Notes: generated from the sequence alone by a model not told the origin. A stretch of 64,000 nt of DNA from Oceanihabitans sp. 2_MG-2023 (GCF_030547245.1 NZ_JAUOQT010000003.1:372001-436000), one strand, 5' to 3'. Positions 17,053 to 26,082 are shown, counted from the stretch's first letter. A program made the numbers and translations.

Positions 17053-17090
17053 AAAAAAAATCCTAAAGTAAAAACTTTAGGATTTTTTTT
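17053..17090. terminator. Bidirectional rho-independent terminator
   Basis: The stem ATCCTAAAGT / ACTTTAGGAT is flanked by A-run and T-run, between the convergent DUF2007 and ABC-F genes. Confidence 0.9.
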
Positions 17091-17109
17091 ATTTAATTAA
17101 GCCTTTTTT

Positions 17110-18726
17110 TTATTGATACATCTTATCACGTAATTCTTTTATTTTAGAATCTTGCATATACTCATCAAAAGTAGTGTATCTATCTATAACACCATTTGGA
17201 GTAAGCTCCACTACTCTATTTGCAACGGTTTGTGCAAACTCATGATCATGTGTAGAAAACAAAACAGTTCCTTTAAAGTTTTTAAGCGAGTTGTTAAAAG
17301 CGGTAATACTCTCTAGGTCTAAATGATTTGTTGGCTCATCTAATTGTAAAACATTTGCTCTAACCATCATCATTCTAGATAACATACAACGCACTTTTTC
17401 TCCTCCAGAAAGCACATTCGATTTTTTAAGAGCTTCTTCACCACTAAAAATCATTTTACCTAAGAAACCTCTAATAAAAACCTCTTCTCGTTCCTCTTCT
17501 GTAGTTGCCCACTGACGTAACCAATCTACCAAAGTTAAATCGTTTTTAAAGAATTCACTATTGTCTAAAGGTAAATAAGATTGTGTAGTTGTAACTCCCC
17601 AAGCAAATTTCCCTGCATCTGCTTGTTCCTTACTATTTATAATTTGATAGAAAGCAGTTGTTGCTCTAGAATCTCTAGAAAACACAACTATTTTATCTCC
17701 TTTATTTAAATTTAAATCGATGTTTTTAAAAAGTGTTTCTCCTTCAATAGAAGCCGCTAAACCTTCAATATTTAAAATTTGATCTCCTGCTTCTCTATCC
17801 CTTTCAAAAATAATCGCTGGATATCGACGACTAGAACGTTTAATATCTTCAATATTTAACTTATCAATCATTTTTTTTCTACTAGTCGCTTGCTTAGACT
17901 TTGCAACGTTTGCAGAGAAACGACGAATAAATTCTTCTAGTTCTTTCTTTTTCTCCTCTGCTTTTTTGTTTTGTTGTGCATGTTGTCTTGCTGCTAATTG
18001 TGAAGATTCATACCAAAAAGTATAATTACCAGAGAAGTGATTAATTTTCCCAAAATCAATATCTGAAATATGCGTACAAACCGAATCTAAAAAGTGTCTA
18101 TCATGCGACACTACAATGACACAACTATCATAATTTGCTAGAAAGTTTTCTAACCATGTGATGGTTTCATAATCTAAATCATTGGTTGGCTCATCCATAA
18201 TTAAAACATCTGGACTTCCAAATAATGCTTGCGCTAATAGAACACGTACTTTTTGTTTCCCATCTAGGTCTTTCATTAAGGTATAATGTGCATCTTCTTT
18301 TATACCTAAATTAGAAAGCATTGCGGCTGCATCACTTTCGGCATTCCAACCGTTCATTTCTTCAAATTTAACTTGAAGCTCTCCTATTTTCTCCGCATTC
18401 TCATCAGTATAGTCTGCATAAAGTGCATCGATTTCTGTTTTAATTTCATATAAGGGTTTGTTTCCTTTTAAAACAGTATCTAAAACAGTATCGTCATCAT
18501 GTTTATTATGGTCTTGTTCTAAAACAGACATACGTTTACCTGCTTCTAGGTGTACACTTCCAGAAGTTGGTTCTTGCTTTCCTGCTATTATTTTTAAAAA
18601 GGTAGACTTTCCTGCTCCATTGGCACCAATTATACCATAGCAATTTCCGTTATTGAAAGTAGTATTTACTTCATCAAAAAGAATTCGTTTTCCAAATTGT
18701 ACAGAAAGATTAGAAACTGATAACAT
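17110..18726 (-). CDS. ABC-F family ATPase (YbiT-like), one degenerate nucleotide site
   Basis: A 538-residue soluble protein with two ABC domains and no membrane segments, as in ABC-F ribosome-associated translation factors. NBD1 has Walker A GANGAGKST (about 34-42) and Walker B LIMDEPTNDLD, but a degenerate signature (DLDGKQKVRV). NBD2 has a good signature (LSGGEKVRC) and Walker B (LQLDEPTNHLD), but its Walker A is lost (SRDSRATTAF). In the usual head-to-tail arrangement this leaves one intact ATP site and one degenerate site. The linker (about 240-310) is basic and helical, as expected for contact with the ribosomal E site. A 21-bp palindrome lies in its promoter region. Confidence 0.93.
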   Translation of the reverse strand: MLSVSNLSVQFGKRILFDEVNTTFNNGNCYGIIGANGAGKSTFLKIIAGKQEPTSGSVHLEAGKRMSVLEQDHNKHDDDTVLDTVLKGNKPLYEIKTEIDALYADYTDENAEKIGELQVKFEEMNGWNAESDAAAMLSNLGIKEDAHYTLMKDLDGKQKVRVLLAQALFGSPDVLIMDEPTNDLDYETITWLENFLANYDSCVIVVSHDRHFLDSVCTHISDIDFGKINHFSGNYTFWYESSQLAARQHAQQNKKAEEKKKELEEFIRRFSANVAKSKQATSRKKMIDKLNIEDIKRSSRRYPAIIFERDREAGDQILNIEGLAASIEGETLFKNIDLNLNKGDKIVVFSRDSRATTAFYQIINSKEQADAGKFAWGVTTTQSYLPLDNSEFFKNDLTLVDWLRQWATTEEEREEVFIRGFLGKMIFSGEEALKKSNVLSGGEKVRCMLSRMMMVRANVLQLDEPTNHLDLESITAFNNSLKNFKGTVLFSTHDHEFAQTVANRVVELTPNGVIDRYTTFDEYMQDSKIKELRDKMYQ

Positions 18727-18778
18727 ATGTATTTTTATTTTTTTGACACCTATGCTTAAGCTTTGGTGAATGAATTTG

Positions 18779-18819
18779 CAAAAGTAAAAAATTCAAACCA
18801 TAAGAAGAAACTTCTTATG
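18779..18819 (-). promoter_or_regulatory. -7 box and 21-bp palindrome upstream of the ABC-F gene
   Basis: Reading the minus strand, TACTTTTG (18779-18786) fits the -7 consensus. Just upstream, where a -33 element would be, lies a perfect palindrome with 9-bp arms CATAAGAAG / CTTCTTATG and a 3-nt centre (18799-18819). Its position suggests an operator bound by a dimeric regulator. Confidence 0.55.
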
Positions 18820-18878
18820 CTAAAATAATGAGTGCTAAAAGGGAGATTTTTAAGGATTGATTTAACTTTTAACAGTGA

Positions 18879-18898
18879 ATTAACAAGAGGTATAAGTT
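18879..18898 (+). promoter_or_regulatory. Motif ATTAACAAGAGGTATAAGTT, shared with the HU gene upstream region
   Basis: This 20-bp sequence recurs with one mismatch at 46463-46482, also upstream of a + strand gene. Here it ends 8 nt before a TACTTTTG -7 box (18907-18914) that serves the lipoprotein gene starting at 18948 and has no normal TTG partner. Confidence 0.4.
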
Positions 18899-18947
18899 GC
18901 TTACTATACTTTTGTTATAAAGAATTAACTTTGCTTTAAACCTAACT

Positions 18948-20381
18948 ATGAGATTACTTTTTTCAATACTATTAATAACGCTTACCTTTTATTCGTGCAA
19001 AAAAGAAGTTGCTAGAGATGAAGGAAAAACTGCTTATATTGGTGGAGAAATAATAAACCCTATTAATAAACAAGTAATCATTAGTAAATCGAACACCATA
19101 ATTGATACTATTTTATTAGATAGCAAAAACAGATTTTTATATCAAGTAAACGATTTAGAGAGTGGCTTATTTACTTTTAAACTACAAACGCAACATGGTG
19201 AAGAATTTCAATTAGCGCTATTAGAACCTAATGATAGTATTATGATTAGGTTAAATACTATAGATTTTGATGAGTCTTTAGTATTTACTGGAAATGGAGC
19301 AAAAAAGAATAATTATTTAATTAATATGTTTCTTGAGAATGAAGAAATAAACAAAAACATATTAAACTATTATCAACTAAGCCCCATTGCTTTTGAAAGC
19401 AAAATAGATTCAATAAAGAAGCTTAGAAGTACAAAACTAAATTTATTTCTTAAAAAGAATATCGCATCAGGTTTGTTTCATCAAATTGCAAAAGGTAATA
19501 TAGATTACAACTATTATTTAAACAAAGAAATTTACCCTTTTGCTTATTATGGGGATAATGAAATAAAAAATTTACAGTCGCTACCTAAAAACTTTTATAA
19601 CTATAGAAAAAATATAGATTATAACAGCAATGCATTAAAAGACTACTTTACCTATAAGACTTTTTTAAGGTATCATTTTAAAAACTTAGCGCTATCGGAA
19701 CATTTAAAAATCTCTAAAGACAGTATTCTAAAAAGAAATTCATATTGTTATAATTTAGACAAACTAAAACTAATTGATAGTTTGATTACAGACCAAGACA
19801 TTAAAAATCCACTATTAAGTATTTCATCTATCAATTATATAAATAAGACAAAAAACTTAAAAGAATTGGATAGTTTTTTAAACTATTATTACGAAAAAAG
19901 CACCGACGAAAAAGACAAAAACTATATAAAAAAGCTAGTACAATCCTTAAAACAATTAAAGGTTGGGAATAAAATACCAAATTTAACCTTAGTTAATTAT
20001 AAAGGACAAGAAGTTAATTTGCACAAACTTGTTAGAAAACCTACTGCTTTATATTTTTGGTCTACAGATTACAAATCGCATTTGCAAGAAAGTCACACCA
20101 AAGTAAAAGACTTAATGCAAAAATATCCAGAAGTTAACTTTATTTCTATAAATATAGATAGGCCAAACGCAAAATCTATAAGTAAAGTTTTAACCCAATA
20201 CGGCCTAAGTTTAAAAAACGAATATCAGTTTAAGGACCCTAAAGCAGCAAAAGAAGCATTAGCGATTAATCCAATAATAAAAGTAATGTTATTGGATAAA
20301 AAAGGAAAAATAGTAGATCCACATACGAACTTATTTTCAGTGCAATTTGAAGAAGAAGTATTAGGTTTATTAAATCAATAA
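18948..20381 (+). CDS. Thioredoxin-fold lipoprotein lacking the CxxC site
   Basis: A 477-residue protein with a lipoprotein signal (ITLTFYSC, Cys17). The N-terminal domain (about 25-125) resembles DUF4369 (IIDTILLDSKNRFLYQVNDL), the middle is helical, and the C-terminal 140 residues form a TlpA-like thioredoxin fold (VGNKIPNLTLVNYKGQEVNL). Where CxxC is expected the sequence reads FWSTDYKSHLQ, so the redox cysteines are absent. Function is unlikely to be classical disulfide exchange; it may bind a ligand or partner at the cell envelope. A single gene. Confidence 0.85.
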   Translation: MRLLFSILLITLTFYSCKKEVARDEGKTAYIGGEIINPINKQVIISKSNTIIDTILLDSKNRFLYQVNDLESGLFTFKLQTQHGEEFQLALLEPNDSIMIRLNTIDFDESLVFTGNGAKKNNYLINMFLENEEINKNILNYYQLSPIAFESKIDSIKKLRSTKLNLFLKKNIASGLFHQIAKGNIDYNYYLNKEIYPFAYYGDNEIKNLQSLPKNFYNYRKNIDYNSNALKDYFTYKTFLRYHFKNLALSEHLKISKDSILKRNSYCYNLDKLKLIDSLITDQDIKNPLLSISSINYINKTKNLKELDSFLNYYYEKSTDEKDKNYIKKLVQSLKQLKVGNKIPNLTLVNYKGQEVNLHKLVRKPTALYFWSTDYKSHLQESHTKVKDLMQKYPEVNFISINIDRPNAKSISKVLTQYGLSLKNEYQFKDPKAAKEALAINPIIKVMLLDKKGKIVDPHTNLFSVQFEEEVLGLLNQ

Positions 20382-20385
20382 AACA

Positions 20386-22833
20386 TTATCTTTTAAGAGT
20401 AAAATGCGCTGTAAACTCTTTTTTAATATTACTTAATGGCTCTATATATTCTAAGGTAAACCAATAATCTGAAGTTGGCATTTCTTCTCCTTTAAAAGTT
20501 CCATCCCAACCAAGACTTGAAGGGCTTAATTGTTTTACTAACTTACCGTATCTATCAAAAATAAAAATCTTTGCAGCAGATTGATTTTCAATGCCTAGAA
20601 TATTCCATGTATCATTAAACCCATCATTATTTGGTGTAAATACTTTTGGATAGTTAATAATTGCTACTTCGTATGGCAATTGTTCGCAATTATATACATC
20701 CCTAACTTTAACGATATGATTTCCTCCTAAAACATTACTAAATACTGAAGAGCTTTGCCAATAACCTTCGTATAAACTAAACTCATACATACCATTTCCT
20801 GTAACGGTTACTTCTAAAATGCTGTTTTTAGAAAAAGCATCTGTAAGTACTTCTACAGAAATAGTTTCTGGTGGATAAGAAGAAATAACTTCTGTAGTAT
20901 CTACATAAGTACAATTAGAAATAATATGGGTAACATGCACTGTATAAAAACCAACAACAGTTGCATTATATGTAGATTGCGTTTCTCCAACAATACTATT
21001 AGTAGCTATTACATCTTGACCTTCATACCATTGAAAAAGGTATTCTGTTTCACTTAGATTGGTACTTATTGGTGACGTTTGTAAAGCAGTATTTTCTTCT
21101 ACTGGAGCTAATACACTATCATTTGCTGCAAGACAAATAAGGTATTGTTCGTCTAATCCAATATCAAATAATGGATGCACAATTAGAGTTACAGGTATCA
21201 CCTGAAAACATGTATTCGCTAGTGGTTGTACACGTGCAAATATAATTTGTGACCCTGCAGAGCTATTATTAAAACTAGTTGGTGTAGCAATTTGCAATGC
21301 ATTACCAAGAATAGCATCTACTTCATTTTCATAATAAGCAAAGGAATAGTTAGCTGCTGGCAAACCATTTAAAATATCGGATTCAGCTAGTGTTACATCG
21401 AAGGTATTAAAACCATCAGTATCTGTATCACAAACATGTAATGGTAATGGATTAGATACAGTTAACGAATTAAAAACATTAATATTAAAATCTGCAATGC
21501 TGTAGCAATAATTGTAAGTCTTATCTTCTACTCTTACATATATCGTTTCTAATTGATATGCATTTTGGTTGGTATAATCGCTTGTTATTGCACCATTGTC
21601 ATTCTCTGCATCTAATAGAGATGTATGGTAAGTAACATCGTAATTTGTTGTAGACTGAGCACCTAACACTACATTATTAAAAACCTGAAAATCAAAAACG
21701 TGAAACCCATCATTATTATCATCACAAATAAATTGGTCTTCCACAATATTTGCAATCGGACTTTGGGTAAACTCTATAATAATTTCATCTTCAGTTGTAC
21801 AATTTGTTCCATAGGTTACTTCTACTTTATAAATACCATCTGTATTCACATCTAAGGTTTGGTTATTTTCTCCAATAATTTCAACTCCGTTTCTAAACCA
21901 GGTATGTGCAGCATCTGTAACTGGAACTTGTGTATCTAAAGTATACAAAGAACTACCACAAGCAGGATTTCCTGAAGCAAAAGTTACATCATCCCCAATA
22001 TCTAAACCAATATTAAAACTTCCTGCTTCTAAAAAGATAGCAGAATCGTAAGCAGAATCTCCTTGATCGGCAACTACTATTTTTATTTCGTAAACCTGAT
22101 TCGGTATAACAGTAGCATTTGCTGTTAATACTTTTGTTCGTCCTCCATAATTAGTTCCTACTAAATTATAACCTGCAAAATAATCTATATTTGCTCTGCA
22201 TGCTCCTGCATTGTTAATATTAGTAACACTAACTGGTGTTCCATCTGGTAAAACTGCTAAATTTGTATAGTCAGTTGTACCGACTTCTCTTAATAAAAAT
22301 GCAAAACTGTCTGAAAAACTGCATTCTGTACCTCCATCATATTCTTCAGAAGCCATTAAAAATCTAAAATTAAAATCACTAGATGTAGCGGTAAAATTAA
22401 ACTTAACAAAAGTAGCATCACGTGTATTATTTTGAGTTAGTGCGATTTCTAAATCTAAGTCTCCTGGTAAACCATTACCAAAATCGGGATAAGGATTGTT
22501 ATTACTTCTTGTATTTCCTGCTGCATAAGCTCTTCCTGTGGTTAGAACAATACCACTCTCAAATGGAAAATTACTATCTGTAGGGGTATTAAAATAGCCA
22601 TAACTTTTTGTATGTCTATCTAAAGGCATTCCAAACACCTGTTCCGAAAAATCACTAATAACTGCGCAATCACTATCTATTAAGACATCCTCAACTAATT
22701 GTTGCAAATCATAAATTGATTCTACAGCATCTACATCATTTATTTCTATAATTTGTGCATAATTAACAAATGTAAAAAACATAAAAACAGAAACTACAAA
22801 TTTATTTATTTTACTCATTTTTAATGGTTTCAT
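20386..22833 (-). CDS. Choice-of-anchor L protein with T9SS type B (gliding-motility) C-terminal domain
   Basis: An 815-residue protein with a signal peptide (about 1-26, ending FVNYAQ); an alternative start five codons in is equally possible. The N-terminal half (about 75-290) is a choice-of-anchor L domain (SGIVLTTGRAYAAGNT, VKFNFTATSSDFNFRFLMAS, EEYDGG). Ig-like or PKD-like repeats with CxxD and CDTDTDGFNTFD segments follow (possibly Ca-binding). The last 85 residues are the CHU_C/gliding-motility type sorting domain (VFTPNNDGFNDTW, IFIFDRYGKLVKQ, GWDGTFKGEEMPTSDYW), i.e. T9SS type B, which often goes with SprF/PorP-like partners. It is probably a cell-surface adhesin and follows the SDR gene after 21 nt. 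Confidence 0.88.
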   Translation of the reverse strand: MKPLKMSKINKFVVSVFMFFTFVNYAQIIEINDVDAVESIYDLQQLVEDVLIDSDCAVISDFSEQVFGMPLDRHTKSYGYFNTPTDSNFPFESGIVLTTGRAYAAGNTRSNNNPYPDFGNGLPGDLDLEIALTQNNTRDATFVKFNFTATSSDFNFRFLMASEEYDGGTECSFSDSFAFLLREVGTTDYTNLAVLPDGTPVSVTNINNAGACRANIDYFAGYNLVGTNYGGRTKVLTANATVIPNQVYEIKIVVADQGDSAYDSAIFLEAGSFNIGLDIGDDVTFASGNPACGSSLYTLDTQVPVTDAAHTWFRNGVEIIGENNQTLDVNTDGIYKVEVTYGTNCTTEDEIIIEFTQSPIANIVEDQFICDDNNDGFHVFDFQVFNNVVLGAQSTTNYDVTYHTSLLDAENDNGAITSDYTNQNAYQLETIYVRVEDKTYNYCYSIADFNINVFNSLTVSNPLPLHVCDTDTDGFNTFDVTLAESDILNGLPAANYSFAYYENEVDAILGNALQIATPTSFNNSSAGSQIIFARVQPLANTCFQVIPVTLIVHPLFDIGLDEQYLICLAANDSVLAPVEENTALQTSPISTNLSETEYLFQWYEGQDVIATNSIVGETQSTYNATVVGFYTVHVTHIISNCTYVDTTEVISSYPPETISVEVLTDAFSKNSILEVTVTGNGMYEFSLYEGYWQSSSVFSNVLGGNHIVKVRDVYNCEQLPYEVAIINYPKVFTPNNDGFNDTWNILGIENQSAAKIFIFDRYGKLVKQLSPSSLGWDGTFKGEEMPTSDYWFTLEYIEPLSNIKKEFTAHFTLKR

Positions 22834-22854
22834 AAAAAGAAGGCTATAGTAACT

Positions 22855-23658
22855 CTATAATTTATAATGATTTAGCAGCATTTTTTCGTAAACTTTATCT
22901 GGTAATATACGCTTTAAAACGATAGAAAACTTTTGCATGAACTCACCAACTTTGTAATGCGTTTTTGGTGTATTTGTATTTATTACTTTATAAACAGCTT
23001 TCGCCATAAGAAAAGGATCTTTTCCTTCATCTACATGGGTATCCATTAATTTAAGAGTATTTCCATAAGGTATTTTGTAAGGCGAATTTTCTTGAACAGG
23101 AGCATGAAAACGTCCTGATGCAATATTAGTAGCAAAATCGCCAGGAGCAATATTCGTCATTTGTATATTAAAGTCTTTTATTTCCATTCTAAAAGCTTCT
23201 GTAATAATTTCTAAAGCCCCTTTACTTGCAGAGTAAATTCCTCTATAAGGAAGCCCCATATAGCCAGCAATAGAGGTAATATTAATAATAAGACCTGATT
23301 TTTGTTTTCGCATTTGTGGCAAAACAGCCTTTATAACATTTATTGGTCCAAAAAAATTGGTTTCAAAATTGGCTTTAATTTCTGCTTCTGGTATTTCTTC
23401 AATAGGTCCAGTAATACCAACTCCTGCATTATTTATAAGTACATCTAAGCGACCTTCAGTTTCTATTACAGTACGAATAGCAGTTGCAATTGTTTGGGCT
23501 TTTGTAACATCTAAAGCTATAATTTTAAAAGCACTTGTTGTATAATTTTTAGGGTTTCTACTCGTACCATAAACGGTATATCCTTTTTCTGTTAAAAACT
23601 CTCCAACAGATTTACCAATCCCTGAAGAACCTCCAGTAATTAAAACAACTTTAGACAT
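22855..23658 (-). CDS. SDR family NAD(P)-dependent oxidoreductase
   Basis: A 267-residue classical short-chain dehydrogenase. The cofactor motif is GGSSGIG (residues 8-14), NNAG is present (residues 91-94), and the active site includes Ser (NITSIAG) and YSASK (Tyr155/Lys159 region). The C-terminal part resembles the SDR subgroup acting on retinol, steroid or acyl substrates, but the substrate cannot be read from sequence. It precedes the T9SS type B gene by 21 nt on the same strand and may share its transcript, although a functional link is not obvious. Confidence 0.92.
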   Translation of the reverse strand: MSKVVLITGGSSGIGKSVGEFLTEKGYTVYGTSRNPKNYTTSAFKIIALDVTKAQTIATAIRTVIETEGRLDVLINNAGVGITGPIEEIPEAEIKANFETNFFGPINVIKAVLPQMRKQKSGLIINITSIAGYMGLPYRGIYSASKGALEIITEAFRMEIKDFNIQMTNIAPGDFATNIASGRFHAPVQENSPYKIPYGNTLKLMDTHVDEGKDPFLMAKAVYKVINTNTPKTHYKVGEFMQKFSIVLKRILPDKVYEKMLLNHYKL

Positions 23659-23786
23659 ATTTATATTTTTATAAGGATCAAAAATACAATATTAATGGAG
23701 AGATTCCCACTATATAGAGAATACTATAAATTAAAAAATCTTGATTCGCCTAAGCTTTCAAGATTTGAGTTTATGGTACAAAAAAA

Positions 23787-23880
23787 GGCAAGCTACCTAC
23801 ATCACACTGCTACAACCATTTACCTTTGCTTCGTTCCCGACCTGGAGGATTCAACAGGAGCTAGTTGTGTAGGACTTGCC
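23787..23880 (-). ncRNA. ffs: Signal recognition particle RNA (4.5S, small bacterial type)
   Basis: On the minus strand this 94-nt region contains the conserved SRP domain IV core CAGGTCGGGAACGAAGCA and folds end to end: the 5' GGCAAGTCCTACACAAC pairs with the 3' GTGTGATGTAGG-TAGCTTGCC side. A run of seven U follows the 3' end (23786 downward) and acts as terminator. A consensus promoter lies directly upstream. The RNA binds Ffh and targets membrane proteins to the Sec translocon. An open frame on the + strand (23695-23904) runs through it and is not a gene. Confidence 0.93.
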
Positions 23881-23885
23881 GAGTG

Positions 23886-23915
23886 CAAAGATACAACCTT
23901 TTAATTTTTTCACAA
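23886..23915 (-). promoter_or_regulatory. Promoter of the SRP RNA gene
   Basis: On the minus strand TTG (23913-23915), a 19-nt spacer and TATCTTTG (23886-23893) match the Bacteroidota consensus exactly. The transcript should start near 23880. Confidence 0.88.
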
Positions 23916-23969
23916 TGTTTTTTTTAACCGAATTTTAATAAATATCTTGCATGAAACTTTTAACACATC

Positions 23970-25004
23970 ATGAGAACATTCAAATTACTCACAATCATAT
24001 TTTTAGCGTCATTTATTATATCTTGTGGAAGCAATACTACGCAGAAAAAAAATGATTTTTCTATCATTACTAATGCAAAAAACAATGCTTTAAGACTTGG
24101 AGAAGCCTTAAATCTGTCCATAAAAAATCCAAAAAACCATAAAATAGAATCTGTAAGTTACACCTTAAACGAAAAACCTATTACAGAAAAAACGACACTT
24201 ACAAACACCAAACTTGGTGAGCAAACTCTAGAAGCTACTATTACATTTGATGGAGAAACACAAACTATTTCCCAAAAGCTAACCGTTTTAAATAATGCAT
24301 CTCCAAAAGTTTATACTTATAAAATTATTAATGTGTATCCTCATGATATTACATCGTACACACAAGGATTAGAATTTTTTAATGGCGAATTATATGAAAG
24401 CACAGGACAACATGGAGAATCTAAACTTAGAAAAACAAACTATAAGACTGGTGAGGTATTAAAAGATGTAAATTTAGATCAAGCTTATTTTGGAGAAGGC
24501 TTAACTATATTAAAAAATAAAGTATATCAACTAACTTGGCAAAGCGGAACTGGTTTTGTGTACGATGTAAATACTTTTGAAAAAACTGGAAGTTTTAAAT
24601 ATAACAATAGCAAAGAAGGTTGGGGAATTTGTAATGACACAAAAACACTTTATAAAAGTGATGGTACCGAAAAAATATGGACCATAAATCCAGAAACACT
24701 TACAGAAGCTGGATACATTCAAGCTTACCATAACCAAGGAAAAGTAGTAGGTCTTAATGAATTAGAATGGGTAAACGGAAAAATCTACGCGAATCGCTAT
24801 CAAAAAAATGGTGTAGCAATTATTAATCCTTTAAATGGTGCTATTGAAGGTGTTATCGATTTTTCGCCATTAAAAAAGAAAGTCACTCAACACAAAGGCT
24901 TGGATGTTTTAAATGGAATTGCTTACAACCCAGAAACAAAAACGCTTTTTATTACAGGAAAACGTTGGGATAAACTATTTGAAGTGGAAATAATTAAAGA
25001 ATAG
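23970..25004 (+). CDS. Glutaminyl-peptide cyclotransferase, lipoprotein
   Basis: A 344-residue protein with a lipoprotein signal (SFIISC, Cys19). An Ig-like region (about 30-110) is followed by a plant/bacterial-type glutamine cyclotransferase beta propeller (about 115-344) with the family signatures YPHDITSYTQGLEF, STGQHGESKLRK, YFGEGLT and LNELEWVNGKIYANRY. The enzyme turns N-terminal Gln into pyroglutamate on peptides and proteins. In Bacteroidota this matters because many exported proteins begin with Gln after signal-peptide cleavage; several proteins in this window do (AQ/Q after the signal). The next gene starts 2 nt after its stop. Confidence 0.9.
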   Translation: MRTFKLLTIIFLASFIISCGSNTTQKKNDFSIITNAKNNALRLGEALNLSIKNPKNHKIESVSYTLNEKPITEKTTLTNTKLGEQTLEATITFDGETQTISQKLTVLNNASPKVYTYKIINVYPHDITSYTQGLEFFNGELYESTGQHGESKLRKTNYKTGEVLKDVNLDQAYFGEGLTILKNKVYQLTWQSGTGFVYDVNTFEKTGSFKYNNSKEGWGICNDTKTLYKSDGTEKIWTINPETLTEAGYIQAYHNQGKVVGLNELEWVNGKIYANRYQKNGVAIINPLNGAIEGVIDFSPLKKKVTQHKGLDVLNGIAYNPETKTLFITGKRWDKLFEVEIIKE

Positions 25005-25005
25005 T

Positions 25006-25395
25006 TTGCAAACTTTTGAAACTACAATTATTGTAACAAAACAGGATTTAGACAATCTCAATCATGTTAATAATATTCGTTATGTGCAATGGGTAAACGA
25101 TATAGCTAAACAAAACTGGGAACAAATAGCTCCTACACCTATTAAAAAAGAATATTTCTGGATACTACTTTCACATCATATAGAATATAAACAACCTGCT
25201 TTTTTAAACGACGTTTTATTAATAAAAACCTATGTTACGAAGTCTGAAGGAGTAAAATCTACTAGAATTGTAGAAATTTTTAATAAAGATACTTTTAAAC
25301 TATTAGCTAAATCGGAAACCAATTGGTGTTTTATTAGTAAAAAAACGCAAAAACCAACACGCATAACTACAGCCATAAGTTGTCTATTTTCTTAA
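25006..25395 (+). CDS. Acyl-CoA thioesterase, hotdog fold (first of a tandem pair), TTG start
   Basis: A 129-residue 4-hydroxybenzoyl-CoA-thioesterase-like protein. The motif LDNLNHVNNIRYVQWVND is the hotdog active-site strand-helix. Its start is TTG at 25006, two bases after the previous stop; this is supported because residues 1-26 then align without gaps with the tandem paralogue, whose ATG falls at the same place. It should hydrolyse acyl-CoA or aryl-CoA; the specific substrate is unknown. Probably translated from the cyclotransferase message. Confidence 0.85.
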   Translation: MQTFETTIIVTKQDLDNLNHVNNIRYVQWVNDIAKQNWEQIAPTPIKKEYFWILLSHHIEYKQPAFLNDVLLIKTYVTKSEGVKSTRIVEIFNKDTFKLLAKSETNWCFISKKTQKPTRITTAISCLFS

Positions 25396-25607
25396 TATAA
25401 GAATCAACAAATAAAACTACCTGAGCATTAGACAATTAACTATTATTGCATAACATCTAGAAAAATGGTTTTATAGCTGATTTAATTTCTAGAAACTATT
25501 CACTTCATTACATTTAAATAATTAAACTTTCCAAAAGAGAGTCTTAGATTAATAGCAAATTTTTACGGATTATAATATTAAATTTAATATGCTATTAAAT
25601 GGACTTA

Positions 25608-25997
25608 ATGAAGACCTTTCAATTTACAGTTACAGTTACACAAGAAGATTTAGACGAGCTTAACCACGTTAATAACATTCGCTATATACAATGGATTCAA
25701 GATATAGCAAAAGCACATTGGCAACAAATTGCTCCAGATGCTATTTACAACTCCTATTTTTGGGTGGTTCGCAGACATGTAGTAGATTATAAATCCTCTG
25801 CACTCTTAAACGACAGAGTAAACATTACTACCAAATTTATGGACTCGCAAGGTGCTACCGCAAAAAGCATTATAGAAATGCATAATGACAGTACACAAAA
25901 ACTACTATTACGCGCAGAAACCACTTGGTGTTTAATGGGAAAAGAAACAAAGCGCCCTACTCGAGTGACCAAAGAAATTGATGAAATTTTAAAATAA
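25608..25997 (+). CDS. Acyl-CoA thioesterase, hotdog fold (second of a tandem pair)
   Basis: A 129-residue paralogue of the preceding protein with the same motif (LDELNHVNNIRYIQWIQD). The ATG at 25608 (MKTFQFTV) is chosen to match the paralogue; an ATG three codons upstream also exists. The C-terminal residues KRPTRVTKEI match KPTRITTAI of the first copy. The two genes are separated by about 210 nt of AT-rich DNA, in which I see two TCTAGAAA-type inverted sites but no clear promoter. This is an old duplication with divergence throughout. Confidence 0.88.
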   Translation: MKTFQFTVTVTQEDLDELNHVNNIRYIQWIQDIAKAHWQQIAPDAIYNSYFWVVRRHVVDYKSSALLNDRVNITTKFMDSQGATAKSIIEMHNDSTQKLLLRAETTWCLMGKETKRPTRVTKEIDEILK

Positions 25998-26082
25998 ATA
26001 CTAAAACATAGTTTCAAAAGTTATATTTTTAGCAATTCAAGTGCATTTAATATTTTTTTGCCTTATAATTCGTTTATTACAT

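Noticed and set aside
23695-23904. Open frame of 69 codons on the + strand
   Set aside because: It runs antisense through a clear SRP RNA gene with its own promoter and terminator, and its translation has no domain features.
25396-25607. Possible small gene or RNA between the two thioesterase genes
   Set aside because: No open frame with coding character, no consensus promoter and no stable stem with a U-run were seen. It holds only TCTAGAAA-type inverted sites.
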